The notes: a model not told the origin generated them from the sequence alone. 64,000 nt of DNA from Thalassovita sp. (GCF_963691685.1 NZ_OY829290.1:1860001-1924000), one strand, 5' to 3'. Counted from the first letter of the stretch, positions 25,855 through 39,328 are shown. Made by a program: numbers and translations.

Positions 25855-28056
25855 ATGCCGTTCTTTTCCTCAGAGCAGAAAAAGACAGAAGAGGGCGATG
25901 CCGCTGAGGCATCCATCGCAGGTGCCTTAAACGGTAAGCTGCGCAGCTCGATGATCAAGCTCTGCTTTGCGGGGCTTCTGGCTGCGGCGTCGGTGTTTCA
26001 GATCCTGTCACTGGTGCAGGCCGTGGCCGATGGCACCCAGCGGGTGGCCAAAATCTCGCAAGGTTTGGATGTGCTCAGCGATGTCGAAGCGCAAAGCGAC
26101 GGGCTGGAGGCATTGATCCTGAACGCCGCCCCCCGCCATGCGCTGGCGGATCTGGCGGAACGTGAAGATGCCATCGCAAACCACCTGCGTCTCTTTCAGC
26201 GCAGCGGCGCCGCCGATCTGGCGCCCGAGCATTACACCGCACTACGTTCGCAATCCGAGGTGTTGATTGATCTGGCCCGCACGGCTGTCTTCAGCGCGGC
26301 GGCCCCTGACGATCTGGAGGCCCTGCGCGAGGGCACGGTGCAATTCCGCCAGCAGGTCCATCTGTTGCAGGACAGCCAATCGGCGCTGACTCAGGCCGGT
26401 TTTGGTGGTCTGGCGGCGGAAACCCGCAGCAAGGTGTTTCTGTTGATCCTGTTTCTGGCTGGCACGCTATTTTTGCTGTCGACCGTCCTGATCACGGGGT
26501 TCCGCGAAATGGCGCGCCGTCATGAAGTTGAGCGGGAATTGATGCAGGCGATGGCCGAGGTGGATGAAGCCAGCAAAGCCAAAAGCCGCTTTTTGTCGAC
26601 CATCACCCATGAAATCCGCACGCCGCTGAATGCGATCTTGGGGTTCTCCGAATTGCTGGGCCGTGAACCGCTCAGCCCGGATCAGAAACAACAGGTTTCC
26701 CGCCTCAAAAGCGCCGGGCGCACGCTTAGCCGGATTGTGGATGACGTGCTGGACCTCAGCCGTATCGAAGAAGGTGGGCTGGAACTGCGGGATGAGGATT
26801 TCTCCCCCAATGAATTGTTCCGTGAAGCGATCGATCTGGTGTCGGTGCATTCACAGACCAAAGGCCTGATCCTGTCATCGGAAATTTCGGCCAATATGCC
26901 ACGACTGCTGCGCGGTGATCCGCTGCGGCTCAGCCAGGTTCTGCTGAACCTGCTGAACAACGCGATCAAGTTTACCGAAGAGGGCAGCGTTACCCTGCGG
27001 GTCAGCAGCCGGATCGAAGACGACAAGCAGGAAGCCAAACTGCGCATCGAAGTGCAGGACAGCGGTATCGGCATTGCCCCCGAAGATCAGGAACGCCTGT
27101 TTGACCGTTTTGCCCAGATCGAAGAGGGCATGGCGCTGCAAAACAATGGCGGCTCAGGTCTGGGTCTGGCGATCTCGCAAGGGTTGGTGCGCAGCATGGG
27201 CGGCGATCTGCAGGTCCACAGCACCCCGGAGGAGGGCGCGACCTTCTGGTTCTACCTGACCCTGCCGATCGTTGATAGCCGCAGTGAGCTGCCTGTTGAG
27301 GTGCCGGAACTGTCGGTACTGAACGCCGCCGCTGAACGGGTGATGCTGGTTGATGACAGCGCCGACACTGGCGATCTGATCCGTCGGATCATGAAACGCG
27401 AGGGCATCCATGTGGAGGTGGTGACCAACCCGCTGGACGCGCTGAACCAGGTGACGGATTATGATCCCGATGTGATCCTATGCGATATGCAGATGCCGGA
27501 ATTGAGCGGTGTTGAACTGACCCGCCGCATCCGCGCCCTGCCTGCCCCTTATTGTGATGTGCCGGTCATCGCCTTTTCGGCCACCAGTTTTTCGGATGAG
27601 ATTGAGCAGATGATGCTGGCCGGGGCCAATGCGTTTTTGGCAAAACCCTTTCAGATCAACGATCTGGTGGCGGCGATCAGCGGGGTTCTGGCCGATGCCG
27701 GGGAACGCTATAGCGCCCGTGTGGCTGAAAAACGTGACGGCCACAGCTTCCATGAACTGGAAGAGATGGTGCAGTTGATGGGTAAGTCTTGGGTGTTGAA
27801 ATTCATCACCCGCCTCAGCGACCGGTTGGAAGCCAGCTTCAAGGGCAGCCAGTCCCGCAGCGAACGTATGGCCATGGCCCACCGTGTGGTGGCTGAGGCC
27901 GGTCAGATCGGCGAAAAGGATCTGGCGCTGGCGGCAACCTCGCTGGAACAAGCCCTGCGCGCGGGGGGCGATACCTCCAAGCAGGAGGCGCGGTTCCGCA
28001 ATGAGGCGCGCGCCTTCCTGTCACGCCTGCCGCTGTTCACTCTTCGGATCGGCTGA
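25855..28056 (+). CDS. Hybrid sensor histidine kinase with receiver and Hpt-like domain
   Basis: About 733 residues from the ATG at 25855; a GTG at 25846 overlapping the previous stop is the alternative. Two membrane segments (about residues 30-52 and 195-215) bracket a periplasmic helical region. HisKA has the H-box STITHEIRTPLN with His252. HATPase boxes are LLNNAIKF, DSGIGIAPEDQERLF and GGSGLGLAIS. The receiver has Asp544 in VILCDMQMPEL. The C-terminal 110 residues look like an Hpt domain with His676 in AMAHRVVAEAG, although the usual Lys-Gly after the His is lost. All parts of a phosphorelay are thus in one chain. The 3' end overlaps the opposing kinase gene by 36 bases. Confidence 0.88.
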   Translation: MPFFSSEQKKTEEGDAAEASIAGALNGKLRSSMIKLCFAGLLAAASVFQILSLVQAVADGTQRVAKISQGLDVLSDVEAQSDGLEALILNAAPRHALADLAEREDAIANHLRLFQRSGAADLAPEHYTALRSQSEVLIDLARTAVFSAAAPDDLEALREGTVQFRQQVHLLQDSQSALTQAGFGGLAAETRSKVFLLILFLAGTLFLLSTVLITGFREMARRHEVERELMQAMAEVDEASKAKSRFLSTITHEIRTPLNAILGFSELLGREPLSPDQKQQVSRLKSAGRTLSRIVDDVLDLSRIEEGGLELRDEDFSPNELFREAIDLVSVHSQTKGLILSSEISANMPRLLRGDPLRLSQVLLNLLNNAIKFTEEGSVTLRVSSRIEDDKQEAKLRIEVQDSGIGIAPEDQERLFDRFAQIEEGMALQNNGGSGLGLAISQGLVRSMGGDLQVHSTPEEGATFWFYLTLPIVDSRSELPVEVPELSVLNAAAERVMLVDDSADTGDLIRRIMKREGIHVEVVTNPLDALNQVTDYDPDVILCDMQMPELSGVELTRRIRALPAPYCDVPVIAFSATSFSDEIEQMMLAGANAFLAKPFQINDLVAAISGVLADAGERYSARVAEKRDGHSFHELEEMVQLMGKSWVLKFITRLSDRLEASFKGSQSRSERMAMAHRVVAEAGQIGEKDLALAATSLEQALRAGGDTSKQEARFRNEARAFLSRLPLFTLRIG

Positions 28057-30585
28057 TCCTTTTTCTTCCAGTTCCGTCAGGGGCGCGCCGTGGCGCCGCT
28101 CCAACTCATGCAGCAGGCGGCGCATCGACAGGGGTTTGGTCAAAATCCCATCGGCGCCTGCATCGCGTAGCTCCTCCTCGCCAGTGGCCCCGGCGCTGAG
28201 GCCGAAGATCGCGCCATCATAGCCATCTGCCCGCAGCAGGCTGCAGAGTTTGATGCCATCCATGCCCGGCAGTTCAATGTCGGTTAGCACCAGATCTGGG
28301 TCCAGACTGTCAATCGCATCCAGCGCCTGTTCGGCCGTGGTCAGGTGATAAACGTCACGGAACCGGCGTTTCAGCTGTGACTGGGTGATTTCAGCCACCA
28401 GCGCGTTGTCCTCAATCAGCAAGACGCTGAGGTCCAGCTTGTCGGGCTCCGCCTCAACAACCTGCGCCGCCGGTGCTTCGGTCACGGCGCGCAGTGGGAC
28501 AGACACCTGGAATCGTGCGCCGCCTTGGGCACTGGGCATATAGCTGACCCGTCCCTTCAGGTTTTCCGCAAAGAGCTTGACGATATATATCCCCAACCCG
28601 GTGCCTTCTGCCTTGGAAAACACCCCGCGGGTTTGCCGGTTGAACGGGTCAAACAGCCCGGGCAGCAGGGCGTCGGGAATGCCCTTGCCGTTGTCTTCGA
28701 TCGTCCAGATGCCCTGCAACCGGCCGTCTGGGTAGTCTTCACGGTAGCTGATCACCAGATGGTTGCCGCCGGAATGCAACACGGCGTTGCGGATCAGGTT
28801 GCCCAAGATCTGCTGCACCCGCCCCACATCGGTGATCCGTTCCGCATCATATTTCTGGGCGGTGCGCAGATCGATGGCGATGCCGGCCTGTTCCGCCACC
28901 ACGCGATAGACATTGGCCAGGTGATTGACCAGGTCATTGGGGCGGAAACTGCTTTCGCTGGCGGGCAGCAGATCCTCATCCCGCACCACGCTGCCCATAT
29001 CGTCCATCAGCGTCAGGAATTGCTGCAGCACATTGTCAAACCGCGGGCCCAGTTTGTCCCAGTCCTGCGTGTCATTCATCTGTTCGGCCAGCATCTTCAA
29101 CAGGGCGGCCGGCGTGCGCAATTCGTGGCTGATCAGGGCAAACAGGCGGTGCTGGCGTTCTTTGCTGACCTCCAACTGGCGCAGCGTTTCCTTCAACGCG
29201 ACCGAGGCTTCATGGATCTCGGTGATGTCCGTCAATGTGCCGATGGTCACCAGACCATATTGCCAGGATACCTCGGACACGCTGTGCAGGCGGTAAACCC
29301 GGTAGGGCGCGCCATCTTCCCAGCTGTTGCCATTGGCCACCTGCACGATGGCGGCCTGCGGCTCCGGCGCGTGGCTGGACAGAATGCGCGCCAGTTTGCT
29401 GGCATCTTTCGGCGGCATCCGGCGCAATGTGTCCAGCAGCGTGTCACTAAAGGTGCGCTGCGGCGCCAGGCGGATCATATTGTCCATCCAGAACCGCTGC
29501 AGTTTGGCGTTGTAAAGGAAATAGCCGTATTTGGAAAACTCGTATGAATTCCATAGCTTCTGGCGCAGGGATCGATTGCGATAGCGCTGTGCCCGCTGGT
29601 TCAGAAGCGCCAGATCAAACAGCGTCATCATGGCAAACAGCGTTGCAAAAATCAGGTAGTCCTGCGGCCAGTTCATTGTTTCATCCGGGATCAACACCCG
29701 CTGCAGAACGATCCCCAGCAGGGTGATCGGCAGGGCGGTGGTAACCGGCATGATGTAGCGCAATGAGATGGCAAACATCACGGTGAACACCCGCTCGGTC
29801 TGCCAGCCCAGTGTCTTGTCCAGCAGCCCGATGAGCAGGAACAGGATCAGCAGCGGTGTGGCGCGCAGGATGGTGCCAAGGGTCGGCGGATAAAGCGCAA
29901 AGATCAGGCAGAAGGTCACATAGACTCCGGTGCGGATCGCCTGGCTGGTGGACATCGTCGCCATTTCATCCAGTCGCCCCAGACCCAGATAGGTGGTGCC
30001 CACCCAGGAGGCGGCCAAAACCAAGGGCGTGCCGAGGCCGAGGATGATGGCAAATGTTGTGGCCGAAAGGGAAACGTCCAATGACGGTTTATAGGGGCCG
30101 CGGGCCAGTATCGGCTCAACCACGCGGGTCAAATAGGCCAAGCCAAAACCGAAGACCGCATTGAACAGCAGGCTGGCCCCCAGAAAGGCCGCAAAGCCCA
30201 TGTTTGGGGGCAGCTCATAACTGCCGGTGTGAATGGTCCACAGCGTTGACAGGACATGCAGCAGCAGAAACGACACCGCAAAGACCGGGCGGCGGTTCAC
30301 AGGAAACAGGGTGAAGCCAACCAGCAGCAGGATGGTGGCCGGATGGGGCAGGTGGCTGGAGAACGTGTATTCCGCCAGCTCCAGCAGGCTGCGCCTGTCG
30401 CCGCTGATATAGGCCAGCGCGGTGACAAACAGCAAAAGCACCGGGAAGACGATTTCAAACTTGCGGTCCAGCAGGTCCCGTGCCGCATTGGCGCGTGGTT
30501 GCTGTAACATCGCGCGGATCAAGACGCGGTCTTGTTCGGATCCAACGTTTGGAAATACTTCGGTACTATTGGTGCTGCCGCGCAA
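28021..30585 (-). CDS. Membrane hybrid histidine kinase with C-terminal receiver
   Basis: Up to 854 residues if the TTG at 30585 (GGGGAA upstream) is used; the ATG at 30510 would drop 25. The first 340 residues hold about ten hydrophobic segments, a large membrane sensor that I cannot assign to a named family. A PAS-like region follows at about 360-460. HisKA contains His487 in LISHELRTPAAL. HATPase shows LIRNAVLHSGG, EDNGKGIPDALLPGLFDPF and GTGLGIYIVKLFAEN. The receiver near the end has LVLTDIELPGMDG. It has no DNA-binding output and probably feeds phosphate to a separate regulator. It is convergent with, and overlaps, the neighbouring kinase. Confidence 0.85.
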   Translation of the reverse strand: MRGSTNSTEVFPNVGSEQDRVLIRAMLQQPRANAARDLLDRKFEIVFPVLLLFVTALAYISGDRRSLLELAEYTFSSHLPHPATILLLVGFTLFPVNRRPVFAVSFLLLHVLSTLWTIHTGSYELPPNMGFAAFLGASLLFNAVFGFGLAYLTRVVEPILARGPYKPSLDVSLSATTFAIILGLGTPLVLAASWVGTTYLGLGRLDEMATMSTSQAIRTGVYVTFCLIFALYPPTLGTILRATPLLILFLLIGLLDKTLGWQTERVFTVMFAISLRYIMPVTTALPITLLGIVLQRVLIPDETMNWPQDYLIFATLFAMMTLFDLALLNQRAQRYRNRSLRQKLWNSYEFSKYGYFLYNAKLQRFWMDNMIRLAPQRTFSDTLLDTLRRMPPKDASKLARILSSHAPEPQAAIVQVANGNSWEDGAPYRVYRLHSVSEVSWQYGLVTIGTLTDITEIHEASVALKETLRQLEVSKERQHRLFALISHELRTPAALLKMLAEQMNDTQDWDKLGPRFDNVLQQFLTLMDDMGSVVRDEDLLPASESSFRPNDLVNHLANVYRVVAEQAGIAIDLRTAQKYDAERITDVGRVQQILGNLIRNAVLHSGGNHLVISYREDYPDGRLQGIWTIEDNGKGIPDALLPGLFDPFNRQTRGVFSKAEGTGLGIYIVKLFAENLKGRVSYMPSAQGGARFQVSVPLRAVTEAPAAQVVEAEPDKLDLSVLLIEDNALVAEITQSQLKRRFRDVYHLTTAEQALDAIDSLDPDLVLTDIELPGMDGIKLCSLLRADGYDGAIFGLSAGATGEEELRDAGADGILTKPLSMRRLLHELERRHGAPLTELEEKGSADPKSEQRQA

Positions 30586-30743
30586 TCGAATTCCCCAAAA
30601 GCCACATTCAATGTCTCAATGGCCAGCAGGGGGCGCCAGGGCCATCGGGTTTCGGCCTTGGCATTTAGTTTTGCGGTTTGGTTGCGTGCTGTCTAGAAAA
30701 ACCACACGTTATGAGCGACATCAGCCGACAAGTTGATCCCAAC

Positions 30744-31577
30744 TCACAGCATTTGCCGCTGTTGGCGGGCATCCGTCAGGCGGCGTGCAACCAGTGCGAT
30801 GATAAACACCGCGGTGAGGATCAGAATGATCGTCGGTGCCGGGGCGCTGTCGATGAAGAAGCTGAGGTAGGTGCCCGCCAGCATCGAGAGCATGTTGACC
30901 ACCACCGCGACGACCAGCATGACGCCGAACCGTTTGGTGATCAGGAAGGCGATGGCCCCGGGCGCAATCAGCAGGCCAATCGCCAGGATCAGGCCGGTGG
31001 CGGACAGCGTGGCGACGATCACCAGGCTGAGGATCGTCAGCAACCCGTAGTGCAGCAGCGTGACGTTCAGCCCGGCGGCGCGCGCCTGTGCCGGATCAAA
31101 GGTATGCAGCATCAGGTCTTTCCACTTTACCGCCATGGCCAGCGTGGTCAGCGCAGCGATGATGCCTGCGGTCCACAGATCCTCGGCATGCACGCCCAGA
31201 ATATTGCCGAAAAGGATGTGATCCAGATGCGCGTTAGTCTCAACCGAGGTGTAGAGCAGAATGCCCACCCCAAACATGCCTGAGAAGACAACCCCCATCA
31301 CCGTGTCCTGTTTCACCCGGCTGTTTTCAGCCAGATAGCCGGTGGCCACCGCGCAGCCCATCCCGGCCACAAAGGCCCCGATGATCAGTGGGATGCCGGC
31401 GATATAGGCCAGCACAATGCCGGGCAGAACGGCGTGGCTGATCGCATCGCCCATCAGCGCCCAGCCTTTCAGGACCAGAAAGCAGCTGAGCAAAGCGGTA
31501 GGGACCGCAACGATGGCGCAGATCCAGAAGGCGTTCTGCATGAAGGGGAACATGAAAGGGAACAGAAGCTGATCCAT
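30744..31577 (-). CDS. sitD: Manganese/iron ABC transporter permease SitD
   Basis: Protein of 277 residues in the ABC-3 family with eight or nine predicted membrane segments. Conserved pieces are LSCFLVLKGWALMGDAISHAVLPGI, shown by its core KGWALMGDAISHAV, and SATGLILAIGLLIAPGAIAFL near the middle. It is the last gene of sitABCD; its start touches the sitC stop. Paired with SitC it forms the metal channel. Confidence 0.9.
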   Translation of the reverse strand: MDQLLFPFMFPFMQNAFWICAIVAVPTALLSCFLVLKGWALMGDAISHAVLPGIVLAYIAGIPLIIGAFVAGMGCAVATGYLAENSRVKQDTVMGVVFSGMFGVGILLYTSVETNAHLDHILFGNILGVHAEDLWTAGIIAALTTLAMAVKWKDLMLHTFDPAQARAAGLNVTLLHYGLLTILSLVIVATLSATGLILAIGLLIAPGAIAFLITKRFGVMLVVAVVVNMLSMLAGTYLSFFIDSAPAPTIILILTAVFIIALVARRLTDARQQRQML

Positions 31578-32449
31578 TATGCCGCCTCCTCGGTCACTGG
31601 GGTGTTAAGGGCCGCGCGGGCTTTGGCGCGGGCGGCCAGCAGGCCGTGTTTCGGCGCAAAGATGAAAGCGGTCAGGAACACAAGGGTTTGCAGGGTGACA
31701 ATCACGCCGCCCGTGGCCCCGTCCAGAAAATAGCTCAGATAGGCGCCGATGAAGCTCGACAGCATGCCGATCACAACGGAGGTCACAATCAGCCGCGGGA
31801 AGCGGTCACACAGCAGATAGGCCGTCGCGCCCGGGGTCACCACCATGGCAATCACCAGAAAGGCCCCCACGGTCTGCATCGCTGCCACAACCGAGGCCGA
31901 CAGCAGCATGAAGAACACCAGTTTCAGCGCGCCGGGGTTCAACCCGATGGAGCGCGCATGGCTTTCGTCAAAGAAAGTGACCATCAGGTCCTTCCACTTC
32001 ACCAGCAGCACAGCCAGGGACACAAAGCCGATGATCGCCAATTGCAGAGTATCCTCAGGGGTGATCGCCAGAATGTTGCCCATGGTGATGGTCTGTACGT
32101 TGATGGAGGCAGGGTTCAGTGACACCAGAAACAGACCCAGCCCAAAGAAACTGGTGAAGATCAGACCGATGATCACATCGATTTTCAGGCCCGACCGGTC
32201 CGACAGGAACAACATCGCCCCGGCCGCCAAGCCGCCGGAAATAAAGGCCCCCAGTGCAAAGGGCAGACCCAGCGCATAGGCGCCAACCACACCCGGCACC
32301 ACCGAATGGGACAGCGCATCGCCGATCAGCGACCAGCCTTTCAGCATCAGATAGGCCGATAGGAAGGCACAGACGCCCCCCACAAGGGCCGACACCCACA
32401 TGGCGTTCAGCATGTAGTTGTAGGTAAACGGTTCCAACAGGGTGATCAT
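31577..32449 (-). CDS. sitC: Manganese/iron ABC transporter permease SitC
   Basis: Protein of 290 residues in the ABC-3 family and clearly paralogous to SitD. It has [20 protein letters not shown] near the N-terminus, [20 protein letters not shown] in the cytoplasmic coupling loop, and [20 protein letters not shown] after it. It overlaps both neighbours, four bases with sitB and one with sitD, consistent with tight co-translation. Confidence 0.92.
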   Translation of the reverse strand: MITLLEPFTYNYMLNAMWVSALVGGVCAFLSAYLMLKGWSLIGDALSHSVVPGVVGAYALGLPFALGAFISGGLAAGAMLFLSDRSGLKIDVIIGLIFTSFFGLGLFLVSLNPASINVQTITMGNILAITPEDTLQLAIIGFVSLAVLLVKWKDLMVTFFDESHARSIGLNPGALKLVFFMLLSASVVAAMQTVGAFLVIAMVVTPGATAYLLCDRFPRLIVTSVVIGMLSSFIGAYLSYFLDGATGGVIVTLQTLVFLTAFIFAPKHGLLAARAKARAALNTPVTEEAA

Positions 32450-33372
32450 GCCTTCGGCTCCGCCTCACCTTCGGTTTTGCGGGTCTCATCACCGTATTGC
32501 ACGAAGGGCCGTTCATCATCTGTCAGGATTGAGATCTGGCGCGGATCGTCGTCATCGTGCAGCTCTTGGCCGCCCAGTGTGAACTGGCGCAGCACCCCAC
32601 CAAAGGCGCGTTTCAGGTTGTCGCGGGTAAAGGTGGTTTCGGTCGGGCCGTAATCCAGCACGGTGCCTTTGACCAAAACGGTGCGATCACAGAATTCAGG
32701 GACCGAGCCGAGGTTATGGGTCGAGACCAACATCACCCGGCCTTCGTCACGCAACTCACGCAGCAGCGCTATTATCTGATCTTCGGTTTTGACGTCCACC
32801 CCGGTAAAGGGCTCATCCAGCAGGATCACCTTGCCATCTTGGGCCAAAGCGCGGGCCAGAAAGACCCGTTTGCGCTGGCCGCCGGACAGTTCGCCAATCT
32901 GGCGTTTGCGGAAATCCTGCATGTTGACGCGGTTCAGCGCCTGATCCACCGCCTCGTGGTCGGCCTTACGGGGCCGCCGCAGCAGCCCCATATGTCCGTA
33001 ACGCCCCATCATGACGACATCTTCCACCAGCACCGGGAAGGCCCAGTCCACCTCTTCGGATTGCGGCACATAGGCGACGAGGTTTTCCTTCAACGCTTGT
33101 TTCACCGTACGACCCAACAGGTGGATGCTGCCCTGTGCGGCGGGCACAAAGCCCATGATCGCCTTGAACAGCGTCGACTTGCCGGCACCGTTGACCCCCA
33201 CAAGCGCGGTCACCGTGCCGCGGGGGATGGCAAAACTGGCCTCACGCAGGGCGGTGTGGCCGTTGCGATAGGTGACTGTGACGTCGCGGGCAAGGATGCC
33301 ACCGCCGGGGCCGTCCTCGGCAGTGAACTCCTTGAGCGTGGCTGCATCAGGCAGGGTCATGTGATCTTTCAT
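32446..33372 (-). CDS. sitB: Manganese/iron ABC transporter ATPase SitB
   Basis: Protein of 308 residues (an ATG 12 bases further in is possible). Walker A is [13 protein letters not shown], the Q-loop is VPQSEEVDW, the signature is [15 protein letters not shown], and Walker B is [12 protein letters not shown], then VSTHNLG. The about 60-residue C-terminal tail ([17 protein letters not shown]) is acidic and found in SitB-like proteins. It energises metal uptake with SitC and SitD. Confidence 0.92.
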   Translation of the reverse strand: MKDHMTLPDAATLKEFTAEDGPGGGILARDVTVTYRNGHTALREASFAIPRGTVTALVGVNGAGKSTLFKAIMGFVPAAQGSIHLLGRTVKQALKENLVAYVPQSEEVDWAFPVLVEDVVMMGRYGHMGLLRRPRKADHEAVDQALNRVNMQDFRKRQIGELSGGQRKRVFLARALAQDGKVILLDEPFTGVDVKTEDQIIALLRELRDEGRVMLVSTHNLGSVPEFCDRTVLVKGTVLDYGPTETTFTRDNLKRAFGGVLRQFTLGGQELHDDDDPRQISILTDDERPFVQYGDETRKTEGEAEPKA

Positions 33373-33390
33373 GAGTGGGCTGTCCCGCGT

Positions 33391-34281
33391 TTAGTTTAAG
33401 GTTGCGGTCAGACCGGTTGCGATGGTTTCCGAGGTGACGCGCAAGAGGTCCAAATAGGTTGGCACCGGCCCGTCCGCCTCACTCAGGCTATCTACATAGA
33501 GCATTCCGCCATAAGTAGCACCCGTTTCACGCGCCACCTGTTTGGCGGGGTCGTTGTTGACGGTGCTTTCACAGAAAACAGCGGTGATGTTGTTGGCGCG
33601 GACCCCATCGATGACCTTGCGCACCTGTTGCGGCGTGCCGGTCTGATCGGCATTCATCGGCCAGAGGTACAGCTCCTGCAGGCCCAGATCCTTGGCCAGA
33701 TAGCTGAAGGCACCCTCACAGGACACCAGCCAGCGTTTGTCAGCAGGAACCTCGGCAATCTGCGCTTTCAGCGGCTCAATGGTGGCGCGCAGCTGGTCCT
33801 TATATGCCTCGGCATTGGCTTTGTAGACCGCGGCGTTGGTCGGATCCTGATCAGCAAAGGCGGTGGCGATGTTGTCGATATAGACAATGGCGTTGTCCAG
33901 ACCCATCCAGGCATGCGGGTTGGCTTTGCCCTCGTAAGACCCTTCGGCGATCGAAATCGGCTCAATCCCATCGGTGAGGGTGACCGAAGGCACATCGCCC
34001 AGGTTTGCGATGAACTGTTCGAACCACAGTTCCAGGTTCAGCCCGTTCCAAAGCACCAGATCTGCGTCATGAGCGCGTACAATGTCACGCGGGGTTGGCT
34101 GGTAGCCGTGAATTTCCGCACCCGGTTTGGTGATGGAGACAACATCGGCCGCATCCCCCGCCACGTTCTGCGCCATGTCAGACAAAACCGTAAAGGTGGT
34201 CACAACCTTCATTTTTTCCGCCATCGCAGGTGAGGCGAGTACTGCAGTGATCAATGCACCAGTCAAAAGGGATTTGGCCAT
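33391..34281 (-). CDS. sitA: Manganese/iron ABC transporter binding protein SitA
   Basis: Protein of 296 residues from the ATG at 34281; a longer frame to 34389 runs through the promoter boxes. A Sec signal peptide ends near ASPAMA-E. It belongs to cluster A-I metal-binding proteins (ZnuA/PsaA type). Ligands expected are the His in EIHGYQPTP, the His in NPHAWMG, the Glu in VSCEGAFSYLAKDLG (Glu where ZnuA has His, pointing to Mn/Fe rather than Zn), and the Asp in YVDSLSEADGP. It is the first gene of the operon, downstream of Fur/Mur-like boxes. Confidence 0.93.
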   Translation of the reverse strand: MAKSLLTGALITAVLASPAMAEKMKVVTTFTVLSDMAQNVAGDAADVVSITKPGAEIHGYQPTPRDIVRAHDADLVLWNGLNLELWFEQFIANLGDVPSVTLTDGIEPISIAEGSYEGKANPHAWMGLDNAIVYIDNIATAFADQDPTNAAVYKANAEAYKDQLRATIEPLKAQIAEVPADKRWLVSCEGAFSYLAKDLGLQELYLWPMNADQTGTPQQVRKVIDGVRANNITAVFCESTVNNDPAKQVARETGATYGGMLYVDSLSEADGPVPTYLDLLRVTSETIATGLTATLN

Positions 34282-34336
34282 AATGGGCTCCGGTCCTGTT
34301 GGGTTTCCTATCGTGTTGACCTGTTGATAATGAAAT

Positions 34337-34385
34337 TGAGAACCATTCGCAATAGCGCTGAGAATAAAAATGAGAATTATTCGCA
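34337..34385. promoter_or_regulatory. Fur/Mur-like boxes upstream of sitA
   Basis: Two 7-1-7 near-palindromes, TGAGAAC-C-ATTCGCA (34337-34351) and TGAGAAT-T-ATTCGCA (34371-34385), flank a further TGAGAAT half-site at 34359. Position and form fit a Fur-family manganese regulator (Mur) that represses sitABCD when metal is plentiful. The regulator gene is not in the window. Confidence 0.65.
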
Positions 34386-34420
34386 ACAAGGGGCTGAGGC
34401 GATAGGTTGGGGCCTTGTTT

Positions 34421-34834
34421 TTAGGACGTAGCGCTAGATTGCAGGGTTTGTAGGGCGGTCAGCGCGCGGTCTTTGGCGTCCCAGGGGACAAAGACGTGGT
34501 CGTGATGGTAGGCGGCGACAATGTTACACGGAATGTCACTTGCCCCCAATGCGCCGGACACCGCAGCGGTCAGCCCGACGCCTGATAGGGCGGAGTAGAC
34601 GTTGAGGGTGATACAGGCCATCGGCTGGGCAGTGTCAAACCCTGCGTCTGCCGCGACATCAAAGGGTAGGATCAGCGAAAGCCCTTCCTCCTCCCGGAAG
34701 GAAGCAATGGCCGCGTGGTGCAGGTCATTGGTGTCCTGACCCGCATTGAGTGATACAAAGACAAAGCTCCCTTCACGCAGCTGTGGCTCCATGCCGGAAA
34801 TCATGGCGGCGGCGGAATGGGCGATCTCTGGCAT
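34421..34834 (-). CDS. ACT domain protein
   Basis: Protein of 137 residues from the ATG at 34834 (AGGAGC upstream), not from the longer frame to 34915. Two consecutive ACT-like modules are recognisable: GSFVFVSLNAGQ through LPFDVAADAG, then ACITLNVYSALSGVGLTAAVSGAL. The end DRALTALQTL is typical of this small stand-alone family (ACT_3/ACT_7 type). Such proteins are presumed amino acid sensors. No partner can be named. Confidence 0.8.
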   Translation of the reverse strand: MPEIAHSAAAMISGMEPQLREGSFVFVSLNAGQDTNDLHHAAIASFREEEGLSLILPFDVAADAGFDTAQPMACITLNVYSALSGVGLTAAVSGALGASDIPCNIVAAYHHDHVFVPWDAKDRALTALQTLQSSATS

Positions 34835-34924
34835 CTTGGGCTCCTGTACAGTCGTTTCCAGCCTGCGGCAGGGACAGGCGTGGGGCAAGCCCCATGTCAT
34901 ACGGGCGTGTCGCAAGGGGTGGTG

Positions 34925-35359
34925 TCAGTCATAGGCACTCAGGTCTTCGGGGTTGTGCAGCAATGTGCCGTCGTATTTCACCAGATCATCCTTCATCTGT
35001 AGCCAGGGCAGTTTGGCCTGATAGTTGACGTGAAAGGTGGGGGTGAAGGTTTCAGGGTGCTCCATCGACCCCGCATAGAGATGCATGCCACCAGCATAAT
35101 GGTCCGCCTCAAACCCCATGGGGGAGCCACAGTCAGCGCAGAAGTGGCGATAAACCCCGGGGGAGCTTTCGCGCGTTTTCGGCGCGGCGCCTGTCCAGCG
35201 AAACTGCCGCAAGGGCACGCCCAGCCAGGCCACCACCGGCGCGGCGCAGTTGCGGCGGCAGTCATCACAGTGGCAGTAGCATTGCCAGGTCGCTGCACCG
35301 GTGAATTCCCAGGCTGTGGTTTTGCACTGGCAATAGCCGCGGGTGATCTGTTCGGCCAT
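34925..35359 (-). CDS. GFA/CENP-V domain zinc protein
   Basis: Protein of 144 residues. Zn-binding Cys pattern: GYCQCKTTAWEF, CYCHCDDCRRNCAAP, and HFCADCGSPMGF, giving the two-Zn beta fold of the GFA family (Gfa, CENP-V). Some members act on S-hydroxymethylglutathione; most are uncharacterised. It could help with formaldehyde released by the demethylating oxidases nearby, but that link is inference. It lies in the same orientation as the ACT gene, 90 bases upstream of it. Confidence 0.85.
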   Translation of the reverse strand: MAEQITRGYCQCKTTAWEFTGAATWQCYCHCDDCRRNCAAPVVAWLGVPLRQFRWTGAAPKTRESSPGVYRHFCADCGSPMGFEADHYAGGMHLYAGSMEHPETFTPTFHVNYQAKLPWLQMKDDLVKYDGTLLHNPEDLSAYD

Positions 35360-35508
35360 GGCGCATCCTCTTGGTTTTTACCGTTTCAGCATTTCTGAGC
35401 ACTGGGTGGAGAACTGTTTCAAATCAGACCTTTGGTGGTCGAAGGCCGACATTTCGCAGTCCTGAATTTGAGGACGCCTCATATAAATGATGATTATTAT
35501 GAATTGGG

Positions 35509-35549
35509 CTTATGAAAGGGCAGGCGATACATAGGCGCAACTTCATAAG
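35509..35549. promoter_or_regulatory. Inverted repeat upstream of metH
   Basis: Perfect 8-bp arms CTTATGAA (35509-35516) and TTCATAAG (35542-35549) are separated by 25 bases and end 17 bases before the metH start. The arms could form an operator pair or a leader hairpin masking the translation start. I could not fit them to a known SAM or SAH riboswitch. Confidence 0.45.
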
Positions 35550-35566
35550 AACCACATGGTGCCCGT

Positions 35567-39328
<3,762 letters not shown>

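Noticed and set aside
35360..35566. Possible SAM-II or SAH riboswitch before metH
   Set aside because: I could not place the conserved core or pseudoknot; only a simple inverted repeat is visible.
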